Assembly: GCF_000204055.1 (NCBI RefSeq)
Contig: NW_006768833.1
Coordinates: forward strand, 31,478-95,477
Origin: Melampsora larici-populina 98AG31
Lineage: Eukaryota; Basidiomycota; Pucciniomycetes; Pucciniales; Melampsoraceae
Reading direction: 5' to 3'
DNA length: 64,000 nt
The position numbers were made by a program, and so were the translations under genes. Numbering within the stretch: position 1 is the first letter of the stretch; every line of letters begins with the position of its first letter. Positions 37,100 through 48,827 of the stretch are shown here, piece by piece. Under the pieces are notes generated by a model. That model was not told the DNA's origin. It searched no databases and saw nothing but the letters and a program-made list of their open reading frames with translations.

Positions 37100-38446
37100 A
37101 TGTTTCTAACTAGGTATGTGATGAATTGTTTGTCAAGAATAAAAGTGTTCGTTCGGTTACTTACTTTTGGGTCTTGCGTGTTTTCTTTTTGAAAGATCTG
37201 AATATGGTACGGTCCAAGATCTCCATCGAATCCAATCCAATCCAATCAAATAAGATAATCTTGGATATTTCATCGACTTACGCGGATTTTGTTTTTTTTT
37301 GTTTTGATAATTAGATCGAGGAGTGAATACATTTTCACCAGAAGGAAGATTATTTCAAGTAGAATATGCCATTGAAGCCATCAAACTAGGTTCGACCACA
37401 ATAGCCGTGACGACCAAGGAAGGTATCATTCTAGGTGTCGAAAGAAGATCACAATCTAAACTATTGGAATCATCTTCGATTGAAAAGATTATGGAAATCG
37501 ATTCACATGTGGGATGTGCGGTGAGTGGTTTGGTGGCGGATTCGAGAACGATGGTCGAACATGCTAGATTGGTGGGACAGAACCATCGGTTCACGTTTGA
37601 TGAACCCATCAAGATCGAGTCGGTTACTCAGGCCGTTTGTGATTTGGCTTTGAGGTTTGGTGAGAGTACTGATGATGAAGATGCGATGATGGTATGTTCT
37701 TGAGAAAGGTTTTTAAGAGTTTGGATGCGGTTGGATTGATGATTTGGTTGGGTGATATGGGGTTTGTAGTCTAGACCGTTTGGAGTGGCGCTTTTGATTG
37801 CTGGTTGTGATGAGAATGGACCACAGTTGTAGGTTCACTTTTGATGGATTGATTTACAAAATGGATGATCCTTTCGGTTTATTAACTGATTTGATCGTTT
37901 TGTTTGGTTTCGTTGCAGGTTTCATGCTGATCCATCAGGTACTTTTATGAGATACGATGCTAAAGCTATTGGAAGTGGATCTGAAGGAGCTCAAACTGAA
38001 TTACAAGAACGTTGGCATAAGGTTTGTGGGATCTCATTCGAATTGAAAAAAGACCCATCAGATTATATCTTTTGTTTTGACTTGCTTTTTTGACTGATTT
38101 GATCTGGTGCGGATTTCATGGTGATGGTTGGTTTAGTCAATGAGTTTACTTGAAGCTCAGTTATTGACACTTGGAACATTAAGACATGTGATGGAAGAAA
38201 AATTAAATGAACATAACATTCAATTAGCTCAGGTAAGAAATCGAAAAGTCTAGCCCAACAACCCAAAAAACACCCGATTTGAATGAAGATTAAACTTTTT
38301 TTCTTTTTTTTGGTGGTCGGTGGGGGTGGTTTTAGGTGACACCAAAAGGTGGATTTCAAATCTTAACTGATGAAGAATTGAAAGCTGTGATTTCACAAAT
38401 GCCAGTTGAAAGTAATACTGGAATTGGATCTACACCTACTGCTTAA
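37100..38446 (+). CDS. PUP2: 20S proteasome subunit alpha-5
   Basis: Alpha-ring subunit of the 20S proteasome core, acting in the cytosol and nucleus. Seven exons: 37100-37113, 37196-37206 (only 11 nt), 37315-37691, 37770-37828, 37919-38021, 38137-38232, 38336-38446; 257 codons (256 aa), like other alpha-5 proteins. The N-terminus reads [20 protein letters not shown] only if the 11-nt microexon is included, and it then matches the family exactly. Further signatures: [38 protein letters not shown] and ETDDED-like acidic STDDEDAM. Alpha subunits have no catalytic threonine. No anomalies other than the microexon. Confidence 0.96.
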
Positions 38447-39775
38447 GGAAAATTGAATTGATTGTCAAGTTGATTGATTAACAAGAACCACTGAAAAAAA
38501 AAACATAATGTAATTATTTTTTTCACCATATAGTTGTTATTCAAAGAAGAGAAAAGAAGTTTTTTTTTGAGAATATCAATGGTTTTGGGTAGTTGGATGA
38601 GGTAAAAACACTAGAGTCTTGGTTGAATTGTTTGTGAATTGTTTTTTAGGGATTTCTTTTTTTTAAAGAATTGGATTGAATTTGTTGAATTCATGGTGAA
38701 AGTAGGTAGATAAGTTTTTTGGTTTTACAAAATTGATCAGGTAGGAGTGAAATTGATGAGAAAACAAAAACAAGTCAAGATTGATTGTTGTGAGATTAAT
38801 CGTAAACTGTGATATGGGATTAGATTCAAAGTTAGTGAGAGGTTAAGTTGATTGAGGGTTTGAATTTGATTGGATTTGAAAGGTTACTCAACTGTGTATT
38901 AGACCATAGAATACTGGGATGAAAAGTTGAGAATGAAAATTAGTGGATGGAATCGATTAGAAGGAAGATTAGATTTTCAAGACTTACATGTCCACCCTGT
39001 AAGAAACCAAAGATTCAACAAGATCAGTTTCTTATCAAACATTCTTTTTGAGAATCAATCAAAAGCAAGAGATGATGACTTACAAAGGATAAAAGTAAAT
39101 AAGTTATCAATTAAAGAACTTGTCCAAAGAGTATAAGATGATTTAAAGTAAGTTAATGATTGGTTTGAAGATGTAGAAGATTTTGATTTGATGAAAGTTG
39201 AAAACCAAATTAAAGAAGAAACTATGAAAGAAGTGAGTAGGTAGAAGAGAAAACCAAGGTGATTTGTTAAACCTAAGATACCACATAATGAACCTGAGAT
39301 TGTTGAAGTCACTTTTATCATACAAAAGAAAATCAAATTAGGGATTAGATGGTTTCTTTGGTTGGGATATGGGATATTGGAAAGGGTTTCTTACTTGATT
39401 TGATGAATTCGATTGATTTTTGATTTGAGATTAGCTGATTGATTGAAATTGATTAGAATCATGAGTTTGACATTGGGATTGGGTTTTGGTGAGATTGACT
39501 TACTATTTCAGGACAGATTGAGTTTAGATGGTCTGGGTTATATGATATGCTAGGATTCACTCCTGTTAGAGATGCCATCTTGAGTCACAGTCAGAGTCAG
39601 AGTGGTTTGAAGTGGTTGAAGTTGATCGAAGAGTGAACTTGGATCGAGTGAGTAGTAGGATCGGGTCGGACTCTAGACATTACCTCAACCGTCACGGGGT
39701 CTTGGATCCAAAGACGTGACCAATTCTCATTCAACCATTCAACCATTCACCACCATCAAGCATTATCAACCCAAA
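38447..39775. other. Intergenic region between PUP2 and SNF5
   Basis: About 1.3 kb, AT-rich, with short frames on both strands that show no motif. It contains the SNF5 promoter; a GTG at 39716 opens the same frame as SNF5 but the first ATG at 39776 is the likelier start. Confidence 0.45.
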
Positions 39776-41641
39776 ATGAATCCAGCAAACTTTTATCAAT
39801 TAAACAATCAAACACCATCTCAATTTGATTCAAACAACAACAACAACAACAAACAAACAAGTTTACCTTCAAATCGATCAACTTGGTCAATCTTACCTGA
39901 ATCAAATCAAGCCTTAAAACCATTTCATTCTTTATCTATCAAACCATTTCAACAAGCTTTATTTACGACTTATCCTTCTAGATTAAGATTAGGTACTACT
40001 TCTTTAGTACAACCTATTATTACTAATACTTATATTCAACAAAGAACCGATCGAGCTCATTCACCTCTTGATCATCATCATCATCATACTAATAATCTTG
40101 GTACATCTCATTCTAGTCAGTTTCATTTGGTTCCTGGATCGGTTTCTGATCTGGGAAGAAGAACTAGAAAAGTAGTCAATTATTCAGAACATGATTCAAA
40201 GTTACCTGAATTCGAATTAGAAACAAGTTTAGATGAACGAAAACCATTGACAGCTAGACAGAAAGCATGGAATGTGAATCAGAACACATCATCATCATCA
40301 TTGGCTATTAAAAATTCAAGTTCTCATCAAAATTTTAATAATATCACTACTAATACTACTAATACTGTGAATGAGATTGATGAAAAGAGAAAAGATTAGA
40401 AGCTTTGAAGAAACGAAAGTATGGTGATGGTAAGATTTATTTGGATCTCGAACCACCGGCTAAATTGATTAAAGTTCAAAAACGAATTCGAAAACCGATT
40501 GGGATTATGAATTTGTTGAGTTTAGATGAAAAGAATGAAGCTCCCTTAGAAGAAGATGATCAAGACTTGAAAGAAAAAGTTGATGGAGAAGAAGGGGATG
40601 GGGATGGGGATGGGGAAGATAGATTGGTTCCTATTAGGATCGAATTTGATACGGAGGAAATTAGGGTTAGAGATGTGTTTACTTGGAATTTATCTGGTTT
40701 GTTTATACATTTTCTCCTAAATCTATACACTTGAAATGAACTTGATGATGGATTTTTTTTTTGATTGAAATTTGAAATTTGTAGAAAAACGAATTTCACC
40801 TGAAACCTTTGCTATTGAATTTTGTCATGATCTTGATATTTCACCTGTACAATATGTACCTAAGATTATAGAACAAATCAATTTCCAACTTAAAGAGTTT
40901 TCAACGATTTCGAATCTTAAATTGTTACCTAATCAAACCGAACTTGATCAAATGAAGCTTGAAGAACTTGAAGGCATCGAACCTGATCTTAGAGTGATTA
41001 TTAATGTAAGCTTTTTCATGAATTGATTCTTGGATTGATGTTGAGAAAACTGAGGATTGATTTTTTTTGGGGGGGTGGTTTAGTTGGATGTTCAAATTCA
41101 AACTTTACATCTTGTTGATAAGATCGAATGGGATTTAGCATCCAACTTAACACCTGAATTGTTTACCAAACAATATATCTCAGAATTAAGTTTACCTACT
41201 TCTAGTTTACCGATCATTTCACATTGTATACATGAAGAGATTTTCAAGTATAAAAAAGAATGTGTTTCGATTGGATTGATTTCGAAGAACTATCTACATT
41301 CTAGAAAACATCAAGCTCATCAGAATCAAAGGTTTGAATCATCTGATCCACTTTTGAGAGAAAGGTTTAGTCTTCAAAAAGGGTGTAGGAGATTAGAAGG
41401 CGTTTGGAGGGATTGGAATGAGTGTAATTTGTTTGGACCTAAGCTCGAGTATTTGAATGGTGAAGATTTAGAATGGATCGAAATTGAAAAAGAAAGATTG
41501 ATTAGGTTAGTCTTGGGATTTTGGGTTTTGGTTTATAAGATTTGTTGGATCATTTAACAGGACTAATTGGTTTTTTTGTGTGGTTTTGTTTTTTGTAGGA
41601 GGGCTAGAAGAGAGACTGCTAGAGTTGGACGTAGAAGATGA
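39776..41641 (+). CDS. SNF5: SNF5/SMARCB1-type chromatin-remodelling subunit, one frameshift
   Basis: Core subunit of SWI/SNF- or RSC-type remodellers in the nucleus. Exons 39776-40696, 40785-41005, 41084-41505, 41599-41641. The N-terminus is Asn/Gln/Ser/His-rich. The SNF5 domain has its two repeats: LVPIRIEFDTEEIRVRDVF, then SPETFAIEFCHDLDI; and VQIQTLHLVDKIEWDLAS, then LTPELFTKQYISEL. It closes with IGLISKNYL-type and RRARRETARVGRRR sequence. The first exon changes frame between 40384 and 40395 (at AAAAGAGAAAAGATTAG): the upstream frame stops at 40397-40399, while the downstream frame reads RLEALKKRKYGDG. The exon total is one base short of a multiple of three, so a single lost A would explain it. 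No intron of plausible size bridges the shift. Whether it is Snf5 or Sfh1 cannot be decided here. Confidence 0.88.
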
Positions 41642-42902
41642 AAAGGAACAAAATGGTTGAAAAGGGGAAAAAGGGAAAAGAGGGCAAGGATTTCAAGATT
41701 GAGGTTTTTGGTTTTTGGTTTCATGTTTTTTGTATGATATTTTTTTGTTTGGTTTGGATTAATCAATTTGAAGTCATAATTGATTTAAAGAGTAAATAGA
41801 TTCATGATTTAATAAATAGGAATTTATGAATTTGTGAATTATCTTGTGTGTCTGTGTGTTTTTTGATTTGATTGTAGATATGAAAGATTTTTTTAAAAGA
41901 TCAAGTCAATTGTTTTATACTGAATGTTACAATATGATTGGAATTGGAAAAAATTCATGAAAGGATAGTATGGGTGTGTTTTTGTTTTTTGTTGGAAAGA
42001 GGGCTTATGAATGAAAAGTCATTTAAAGTTAAAGTAAATCGATGTGAAAAGTTAATAAGATTGTATAACTAGGAATTTCAAGATTAGTAAGAAATAGAAT
42101 GTGGGTTTTTAAAAAAAATCAAAGGGGTTTGGAAAGTTTGATTGGAAGAAGTTGAAGGTGTTTGTAAGTTGTATAAACAAGATATGTTTGAAGTTGTTAG
42201 AGTGAGCTAAAAGAACATTGGATGGAAGATTTGGTTTGTGGGGTTAAGAAGAATTTGGATTGTTTAGTCAAAGTTAAACTTAACAATTCATGTTTGTTAA
42301 AATTGGTTGATGTAAATACTTTTCCTTTATATATTCAGAATCAAAGGATTCAATTTGATCATCATTATCTCTTGATGTTTTGTTGGATATGGAGATGGGA
42401 TTATGTGCCTACCATGAATTGGGTGACTGTTTATGATTGAATTTGAGTGATATATCAGATATATGAGATTATTGGTAAGTTTGATTGGTATTGAGTTAAG
42501 TGTGGATGTTTCTCTTTCCACAATTGATTTCTCAAGGAGTAAGTAGAATTTTCATATGATCCAATGAGTAAAATGTTGGATAAAGTTCATCATCTTTAGA
42601 ATTCAAGAATCAAATGAAAGTATGGATTGATGGATAGTGTGTGAATTGTTTGAAACACGCTCTTGTAGCTCAAATTCAGATCTGATAAATGCGCGTTATG
42701 AGTGATGTTGATTTTGGCAATTTATGAAAAGATTAAATGGGTGGTGATCAGAGCAAAGATATGTTATAATGGAACCAACATCATTTTTTATCAATTGTAA
42801 TGTATTCAGATCTCATGTAGAGTACAACAAGAAGAAATTGTATTTGTATCACGAGACACAAGGGAAAGATAAAATGCTTGAGATCTGATTGAGACTGGAT
42901 TT
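41642..42902. other. Intergenic region before the CACTA element
   Basis: About 1.26 kb, AT-rich, lacking recognisable genes. Frames such as 42222-42440 show no motif. It ends at the GTA target duplication of the CACTA-like element. Confidence 0.5.
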
Positions 42903-42905
42903 GTA

Positions 42906-42946
42906 CACCACGTCTGTCTTCTTCAAGCACGTCGACGTGCACACAC
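42906..42946 (+). repeat. Left terminal inverted repeat of the CACTA-like element
   Basis: 41 bp starting CACCACGTCTGTC. It contains the palindrome GCACGTCGACGTGC at its inner end, which could bind the transposase. It pairs with 54401-54441, differing at one base (T here, C in the partner). Confidence 0.9.
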
Positions 42947-43311
42947 AGAGAATTTCGATACGAGTTTGCAAGAGTTTTACTCACTTTTTGACAGACAGGA
43001 TGATTTGTGCCGTTGAGCACCCCTTTGTTGGCCAAGAATCGGTCGAATAAGAGCATCTACCCGGCTGTGTCTCAAACAAGAAAGGGGGTTAGCAATCCCT
43101 TGTCACGTCTTGTATCCCTTCAACCGCTGAGCTTTTCCCTCTTGCTGAAACAACGCGGGTGCTGCAATCCACTCACTCTTGGCGAACCGAATCAAGCCGT
43201 GGTCTTTGTACTAGTTTTGAAAGTACCATATCACGCAAAGAGCCATATGAAACATCTGAATCCATCATAAGCGGATCAAATCATCATTTTCAAACGCTGT
43301 CAGTACCTTGA

Positions 43312-43494
43312 CACTGCAAATATAATGTATTTTTCCCAGGTGAAAAATGATTACATTTATTTCACAAAATGATTAAAAATGCATTAATTCTGCATTAATT
43401 CTGCATTTTTCTGCATTAATTCTGCATTATTAATCATTTTGTGCATTAATGTCAATCATTTTTCACCTTGGAAAAATACATTATTTTTGCAGTG
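43312..43494. mobile_element. Small CACTG-ended inverted-repeat element (MITE), 183 bp
   Basis: Nearly perfect palindrome: the left arm starts CACTGCAAATATAATG and the right arm ends CATTATTTTTGCAGTG, each about 85 bp, with TGA on both sides (43309-43311 and 43495-43497). The CACTG termini and 3-bp duplication point to a non-autonomous CACTA-type element. The centre has TTCTGCATTAA repeats. It lies inside the larger element, 0.4 kb from its left end, and its right arm overlaps an upstream extension of gene A's frame. Confidence 0.8.
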
Positions 43495-43547
43495 TGAACT
43501 ATCTCGCCCTTCGAGCTCAATCAATATCGCACCTTAAGCTTTTCAGA

Positions 43548-44735
43548 ATGCGTTTGTCAATCTGTTATTCGCATCTGAGTATTTGGGAAAGCACGGCTTC
43601 TGATTCTTTCTCTGTAGCAGCTCGCACCTCTCACCACTGGAAAAAGGGTGTCGCTGTCACTTCGCTGAAAGCTGTGAATGCTTCGGTAAGTGACACGCTT
43701 CCGCAGTCAGGTGAGGGAATCTGCCAATCATTGGCCAAGTTCACAAGATTTTTACTCGGATACGACAAATTAACGAAGTCTTATCCACCGGCACCTACCG
43801 ATGACGAGCGCTGCCAACTTCGACCTCTGAGTCAACATGAAATAATGTCGGATCACAAGATTTTCGGGACAAACTCCGTCTCTGCTCATGTTTCATCAGA
43901 CGACGAAGATATTATTCCGTTCAAGTTGCTCTTCCTTTCCGACTTGAAGAGCTATGGCATTAGTAGAATGACGCTGGATTGGGAAAAAAACGACAAGGAT
44001 ATTTGGAATCGCACCTTAGCAGTTTTGATTGTTAAACATTGGCGATATGCCAAGTCAGAAGGTGCATTCAGCGGAGAGTCTGTAACTCCATCTCACAACA
44101 CGGAAAAGATATGTATGGGTGTAGTTCTTCGATGGATTCGTGGCCGCGCAAACGATGTTCGCCAAAATCGAGGATCTCGAGAAAAGGTTCTCCGGAAAGA
44201 AACACTTCGTAAGAAACAGGTGGTGAGTCAAAGACGTCTCTCACTATCTTGTGTATGTTGAGGATCCCATGCTGATTGTTGTTAAATCGTGAAGCTTTTT
44301 AAATACCGCACCGATTCGCTGACTCGTCTTATGAAAGCCAAGAAACTTGAGCAGAAAGCGTCCGAAATCATGCCTCATCACGACTGTTGCTCTGACACGG
44401 AGTGGGAGCCAGAAGACACTCAATATCCCTCAGTTGGACTTATCTGGCGCAGTCAACAATATGCGTCAATACTGCAACAGATCGACGGCCTTTCCTACAA
44501 GTACTGTGCTTCTAGTCGCGGGGTAGTCAATGCTCACAAAAGGTTTGATCAATGTCGAACCAAAGCCACCCATACTAATCCACATGCTGCTGTATGTATA
44601 GGCCTCCTCGAAAACTGTTATGACCCAGTTTTTCTGTCTAACTTGATGCCTGAAGAAAAGGCTGCTCTTCATATGAAACCTGTTACAAGTCTCTTAAACA
44701 TACTACCTCCTCTCATTGAAGATTCTGTTGTTTAG
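43548..44735 (+). CDS. CACTA passenger gene A, unknown function
   Basis: Two exons, 43548-44222 and 44295-44735, joined by a 72-nt intron (GTGAGT...GAAG); 372 codons (371 aa). It points towards the transposase gene from the left end of the element. The protein has no signal peptide or membrane segment. The middle is rich in charged residues and contains GEGICQSLAKFTRFLLG and RWIRGRANDVRQNRGSREK, followed by a basic stretch. The C-terminal exon is mixed with several Cys and His but no clear finger. The frame is open further up to an ATG at 43449 inside the small MITE, so the true start is unsure. I recognise no family. A role in transposition, such as a second DNA-binding protein, is a guess from position only. 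Confidence 0.55.
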
Positions 44736-45135
44736 CTTTTCCTTTGTTTGTAGCTCCATCAAAATACCGCACAAGTTGTATTTTCTCATGGTTCAAAGAA
44801 AGATAAATAGATAAGAAAACATTTGTATATATCAAGTCTCTGAAATCTTCAAAAAGTTACACAAGCGTACACAGTGTTTCTCCAGTCAATATATCTATCG
44901 GGTAATAAGTGAAATCATACTTAACCAGGGGCTATTGTGCTTATTCAGTCTTGAGGTGTGTTGAGAATCAATAGAAGGAAATAGTATGAGAAAGACCTGC
45001 TGGGTGTAGGGTCGGGTGCGTGTGTCACAAAAATAAAAAGGTACATATGTGGTATAAGTATGAAAAGGAATGATTTATTTTATATTTTCTTCGCTTGATG
45101 ACATATCAGAGATGGCCTAAAATCACATAAGGGTC
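44736..45135. other. Spacer between convergent gene A and transposase
   Basis: 400 bp inside the CACTA-like element holding the 3' ends of two convergent genes. Nothing else recognisable. Confidence 0.5.
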
Positions 45136-48100
45136 TTAGCTTTGATAAATGAGGGCACAGATTGTGGTGGAGCAGCTTACCATGCTCCGGAGACTCACTA
45201 GCGAGACAGTTGGTTTGTCTATTCCAAAAGTTCCTGAGGGATTATGAAGGGCAGCGCAGTGTCCAAATAAATCGTCCATACATACACATTTGAGGTAGCA
45301 TTCGTTATAGACTACTTTAGCATTCAGATGCGAGAGGTATGAATAAGGACTTTGAATGCTGTCGATGGCATCTAACTCGCGGAAAACATGTATGAGAAAA
45401 AAAGGTGTCGTATGGCTGTGAGGTCGTATGATGTGATGTATCACACCCGTGCGTGTTTTACCCTGATCTATAAAATCCACGTAGCTATTTCCGCGATGTT
45501 CATTGAATGTACTGAAAGACTTTCCGGCATGTCGCCAGACTGATGTTTCCTCAAGCTTAATTGACACCTCACAGCCGATCTCTACTAAGATGGGTTGGAT
45601 TGAAAGGCTGATGTCTAAGGAAGGTGAGAACGCTTTCCATTTCGGTGCGGGTTTTTTCAATATTATGTCGGCACCGATTTCCTCTGCGTATGTCGAAGGT
45701 GCATCTTTCAGAAAGTTGAGAAAATAAGAGCGCTGAGTGTGCTTATTGATCATGGTCTGTCCTACAACAGCTGGCAGCGGGCAAATGGGAGTTTGAGAAT
45801 AAGCATATCTTATCTGAGGAGAGAAGCGCGAGTGCAAAAGACTTACAACGATTACCACTTTCAGAAGATTTGACAAGGTTGCCGATGATACGCTCCCCAG
45901 TCCAAGCGGCGGTGTATGAAGGCGGTCCGAGAAGAAGGCATTGAGCTGGGAGGTGCTGGGCAAAATGTAAGTTTGATTTCAACTGGATTGCAGGCCAAAC
46001 TTCTTGAAGGTGAGTGCGATATTGTACAAGCAGAATGGGAAGGGTTTTAAGGTCGTCGGGGGTCATTGTGCGTGAAACCGATATATTGACGATCTGCGTG
46101 GCGAGGGTGATGGCTGTATGGATTTTTGCAGAATCTGAATTCGGTTCAGCTTTGTGGTGATAAGGCACCAATGCAAGAACAATGTAGACTGTGTATAAAA
46201 CGAGCCATTCGGAGGCTTTGGGAGTGCCAGAAAATGGCATACCAATCTTGGAAGGCACACGTGTGAGCCAAGAGGGAACCAATGTATCTGCTAAGCACTT
46301 GTGAACTAACTCGAGCTCATGAGGGGTTAGAGTGGGACCGGGGGGGGGCTTGAAAGTTGAGTCAGATTGGGCACTTTTAACACTGCCGTTTTGGGTTGGC
46401 TCGTAAGAACTGTCAGTGGCTGTCTTAAGTTTTGCTGCACGCGTATACTGTGTTCGGCTAGTCAAAGATCCAGATAGACCACTCTCAGTAGCAGGAGGAG
46501 AGTGCGGATCACTCATCTCGACATCAGGAGCGGGCGGGGGTGGTGTTGGTGACGGAGGGTAATCGCCGTTGTGAATCTGGGTCTCCTGCGTCTTCTTGAG
46601 AGCGTTCCCAGCCACAGAAATCTGAAGGTAAGTGGTGGATAGATCGGCTAGAAGGCCAAGAATCAAACAATGCATTATGTCGACAGTGGCGAATTCGAGT
46701 GCCTGCCAATACGGAAGCTCATAAAACACTGAGTAGTGTGATCCATTCATTTTCAAGAGTTTTTCCTTTTCCTTTGGGTTGGGGGCGTCCACCCAAAGCT
46801 GTACCTCCTTTCGGTGTGCGGCGTTGGTCCGAGGTTGGAATATTTTGACGTCAGGTTCGTTGATGTCATCCAGAGTGATATAGCATTTGGAACAGAAATT
46901 GGTTGAACGGTGTGACGAAAATCCAGAAACTTTCTTCATGGCCGGTACATCCGCGATAAGAGGCCATAAAGCAACACGCACAACTCTTCCGCTGGGATGA
47001 AGTGCCGTCTTAGTAAATCGGATACCCTTCCAGAGGTCAAGAAGTTCGCGAATGAGGGGTGACAATATGTGATCCATGTGCTCATGATTAGGCTCGCGAC
47101 GGTTGGGAGTTATACCCCACAGGAACGTGTTCTCAGCTCGGTATCGTAAGTGAGGTGGGAGATTGAGGCAAATGAGAAGAATGATGCCAGCGTGGTGTTG
47201 TTGACCACGTTTGGATCCATAGGGATCAAACCAGTCGATATAAAATCCAAAGACTAAGTTGCCTGAAGTCCGCGTGTAGACCTGGCCTTCGAATTTGAAA
47301 GTTCTCCAAAGTTTTCCATCCCAGATATCTTTCAACGTGCCCTTGGGGGGCGGGGTGCGATGCAGGGAGGCGTCGAGGTGAGTTTCGAAGGCTAGAGAGT
47401 GTAGCATCTTAGCTAACCATTCGGTGAATTTCTGATGATAAAAGACTTGGATTGGTCGGTGTTTTTTGGATTCTGCGCTGGCAAGGGGTTTGTATAATGG
47501 TGCTTTACACGTGAATCGAGGTTTGGTAAGCTTGGTAGCGGAGAATCGAAGATGATCACATTTCGTCTTAGTGGGTGAATTTTCAGGAGGGCCGTGGAGG
47601 GAGTGACAAACTTCACAAGATAGAAGCTTTTGTATGGTGGGGTGGATATGAAAACATTTAAGCAGTTTATCAACAGTAAGTGGAATTTCTTCCCAAATCT
47701 TTGAAGTAGAGGTGCTCGTGGATGTGAGGCTGGTTTTCAGTTTGTGCCGCTCCAACTTGAGTGAAACACAACAAGCTTGAACGGCAGTATTCTTCAAGAT
47801 ATAATCATTTAAAACGTGAACCATAGATTGGACACAAGAGATGTCTTGGAGAAGAGTTCGAGGCGTGTAAAAAGGCTGGGTGTCGAATTCGAGGGCATAG
47901 GTAACACCACCGCTCACTCGTGCCTGCTTGTGAGGCCGCTGATGATTCGCCGAAGAGGATATGGAGGTTGCATTAGCAGCGTCAGATGGTGATCGACGAC
48001 GTTTGTTGTTTACAGTATTGGTGGGGAGGTTAGAGTTGGGTCTCGTGAGGTGAGACAGCTCATGGCCAGAGGCACAAGGCTCAACAGAACCCAGAGCAGG

Positions 48101-48295
48101 CTGAGCAGCTTGAGAAACATCGTGGGTCGATGTAGTGGAAGCTTGGTGATCGTCGATTGCCTTTGCATGGCGCGGGTAGTTAGTTCGGTGGAAAAGGCGG
48201 CCGTCATGAGTTTCGCCGTGTTTTTCGAATTGTCGTGCTGAGCATCCGAAAGGAATGCATGTGCAAACGACGTGATCGCGACCGAAAGACATCAT
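45136..48295 (-). CDS. Plavaka/tnp2-like CACTA transposase
   Basis: Predicted transposase of the surrounding element. Two exons, 48295-45847 and 45770-45136, around a 76-nt intron; phases join and give 1,028 codons (1,027 aa). The N-terminus has Cys/His residues (CTCIPFGC, FEKHGETH) like the finger of this family. The core shows WDGKLWRTF, FYIDWFDPYG, ICLNLPPHLRYRAENTFLWG, RREPNHEHMDHILSPLIREL, SGRVVRVALWPLIADVPA, NFCSKC, LPYWQALEFATVDIMHCL and GPTLTPHELELVHK. These are the ordered motifs of fungal tnp2/Plavaka transposases, including the acidic DWF and DIMH sites. The second exon carries the family's C-terminal domain (GNSYVDFIDQ, FFLIHVFREL). Using a nearer acceptor would instead end the protein 27 codons on. 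No stop or frameshift interrupts it, so it may be functional. Confidence 0.87.
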
Positions 48296-48827
48296 CTAGC
48301 ACAATCCAGTGAGCACTAGGATAAACGTGGCCGATCTCAATGGAGAGTGCTGAAGTAGAGTGTAGAAACGAGCAAAGAGATGGGTGGAGGGGGTTGAATG
48401 CGAAGGAAAGCAATGAAACAAGAAGATTTGGGCAAAAAGACAAGTGTATTCAAAAATACATCTGTCGATAGGACTATTTACTCAGCGGGCTACATATCAT
48501 TCAACGTGGAAGGAATTGCATACCCTCGATTGAAGTTAAATTGCCAGGGCACCTGTTTAAGGTTCTTTATAAAACCCCTCTCTCCATGTACTCACTCTGA
48601 TAAGGCACCTGCAGATGAATGCTTGATACAAATGGAAACCGCGAAAGACTATTCTGATAATCCATCACATTATAAACACTATATACACACTACCACACAA
48701 AAAGATAAAAAAAATCTATATACACTATATACACCCTCTCAGAAGGGAAAGATGAGAGCGCTCCGACCTGTACCCGTTAATCTCAATCCTGATACAACAC
48801 AAACCCTTTTTCCCGACTATTCTTGCT
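48296..48827. other. Spacer between transposase and gene B
   Basis: About 530 bp inside the element containing the transposase promoter. An open frame on plus (48398-48868) overlaps gene B's 3' end and shows no motif, so it is not called. ATATACACTATATACACC-type repeats occur at 48680-48735. Confidence 0.5.

Noticed and set aside
37323..37612. Start of proteasome subunit at 37323 and minus-strand ORF 37355-37612
   Set aside because: The first begins with a non-ATG codon inside exon 3; the N-terminus is explained by two upstream mini-exons. The second is antisense shadow.
40397..40407. Separate genes on either side of the SNF5 frameshift
   Set aside because: The downstream frame has no ATG and both parts belong to one SNF5 protein; one missing base is simpler.
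46063..47673. Additional minus-strand ORFs inside the Plavaka-like transposase
   Set aside because: They are in other frames of the same coding exon and show no motif.
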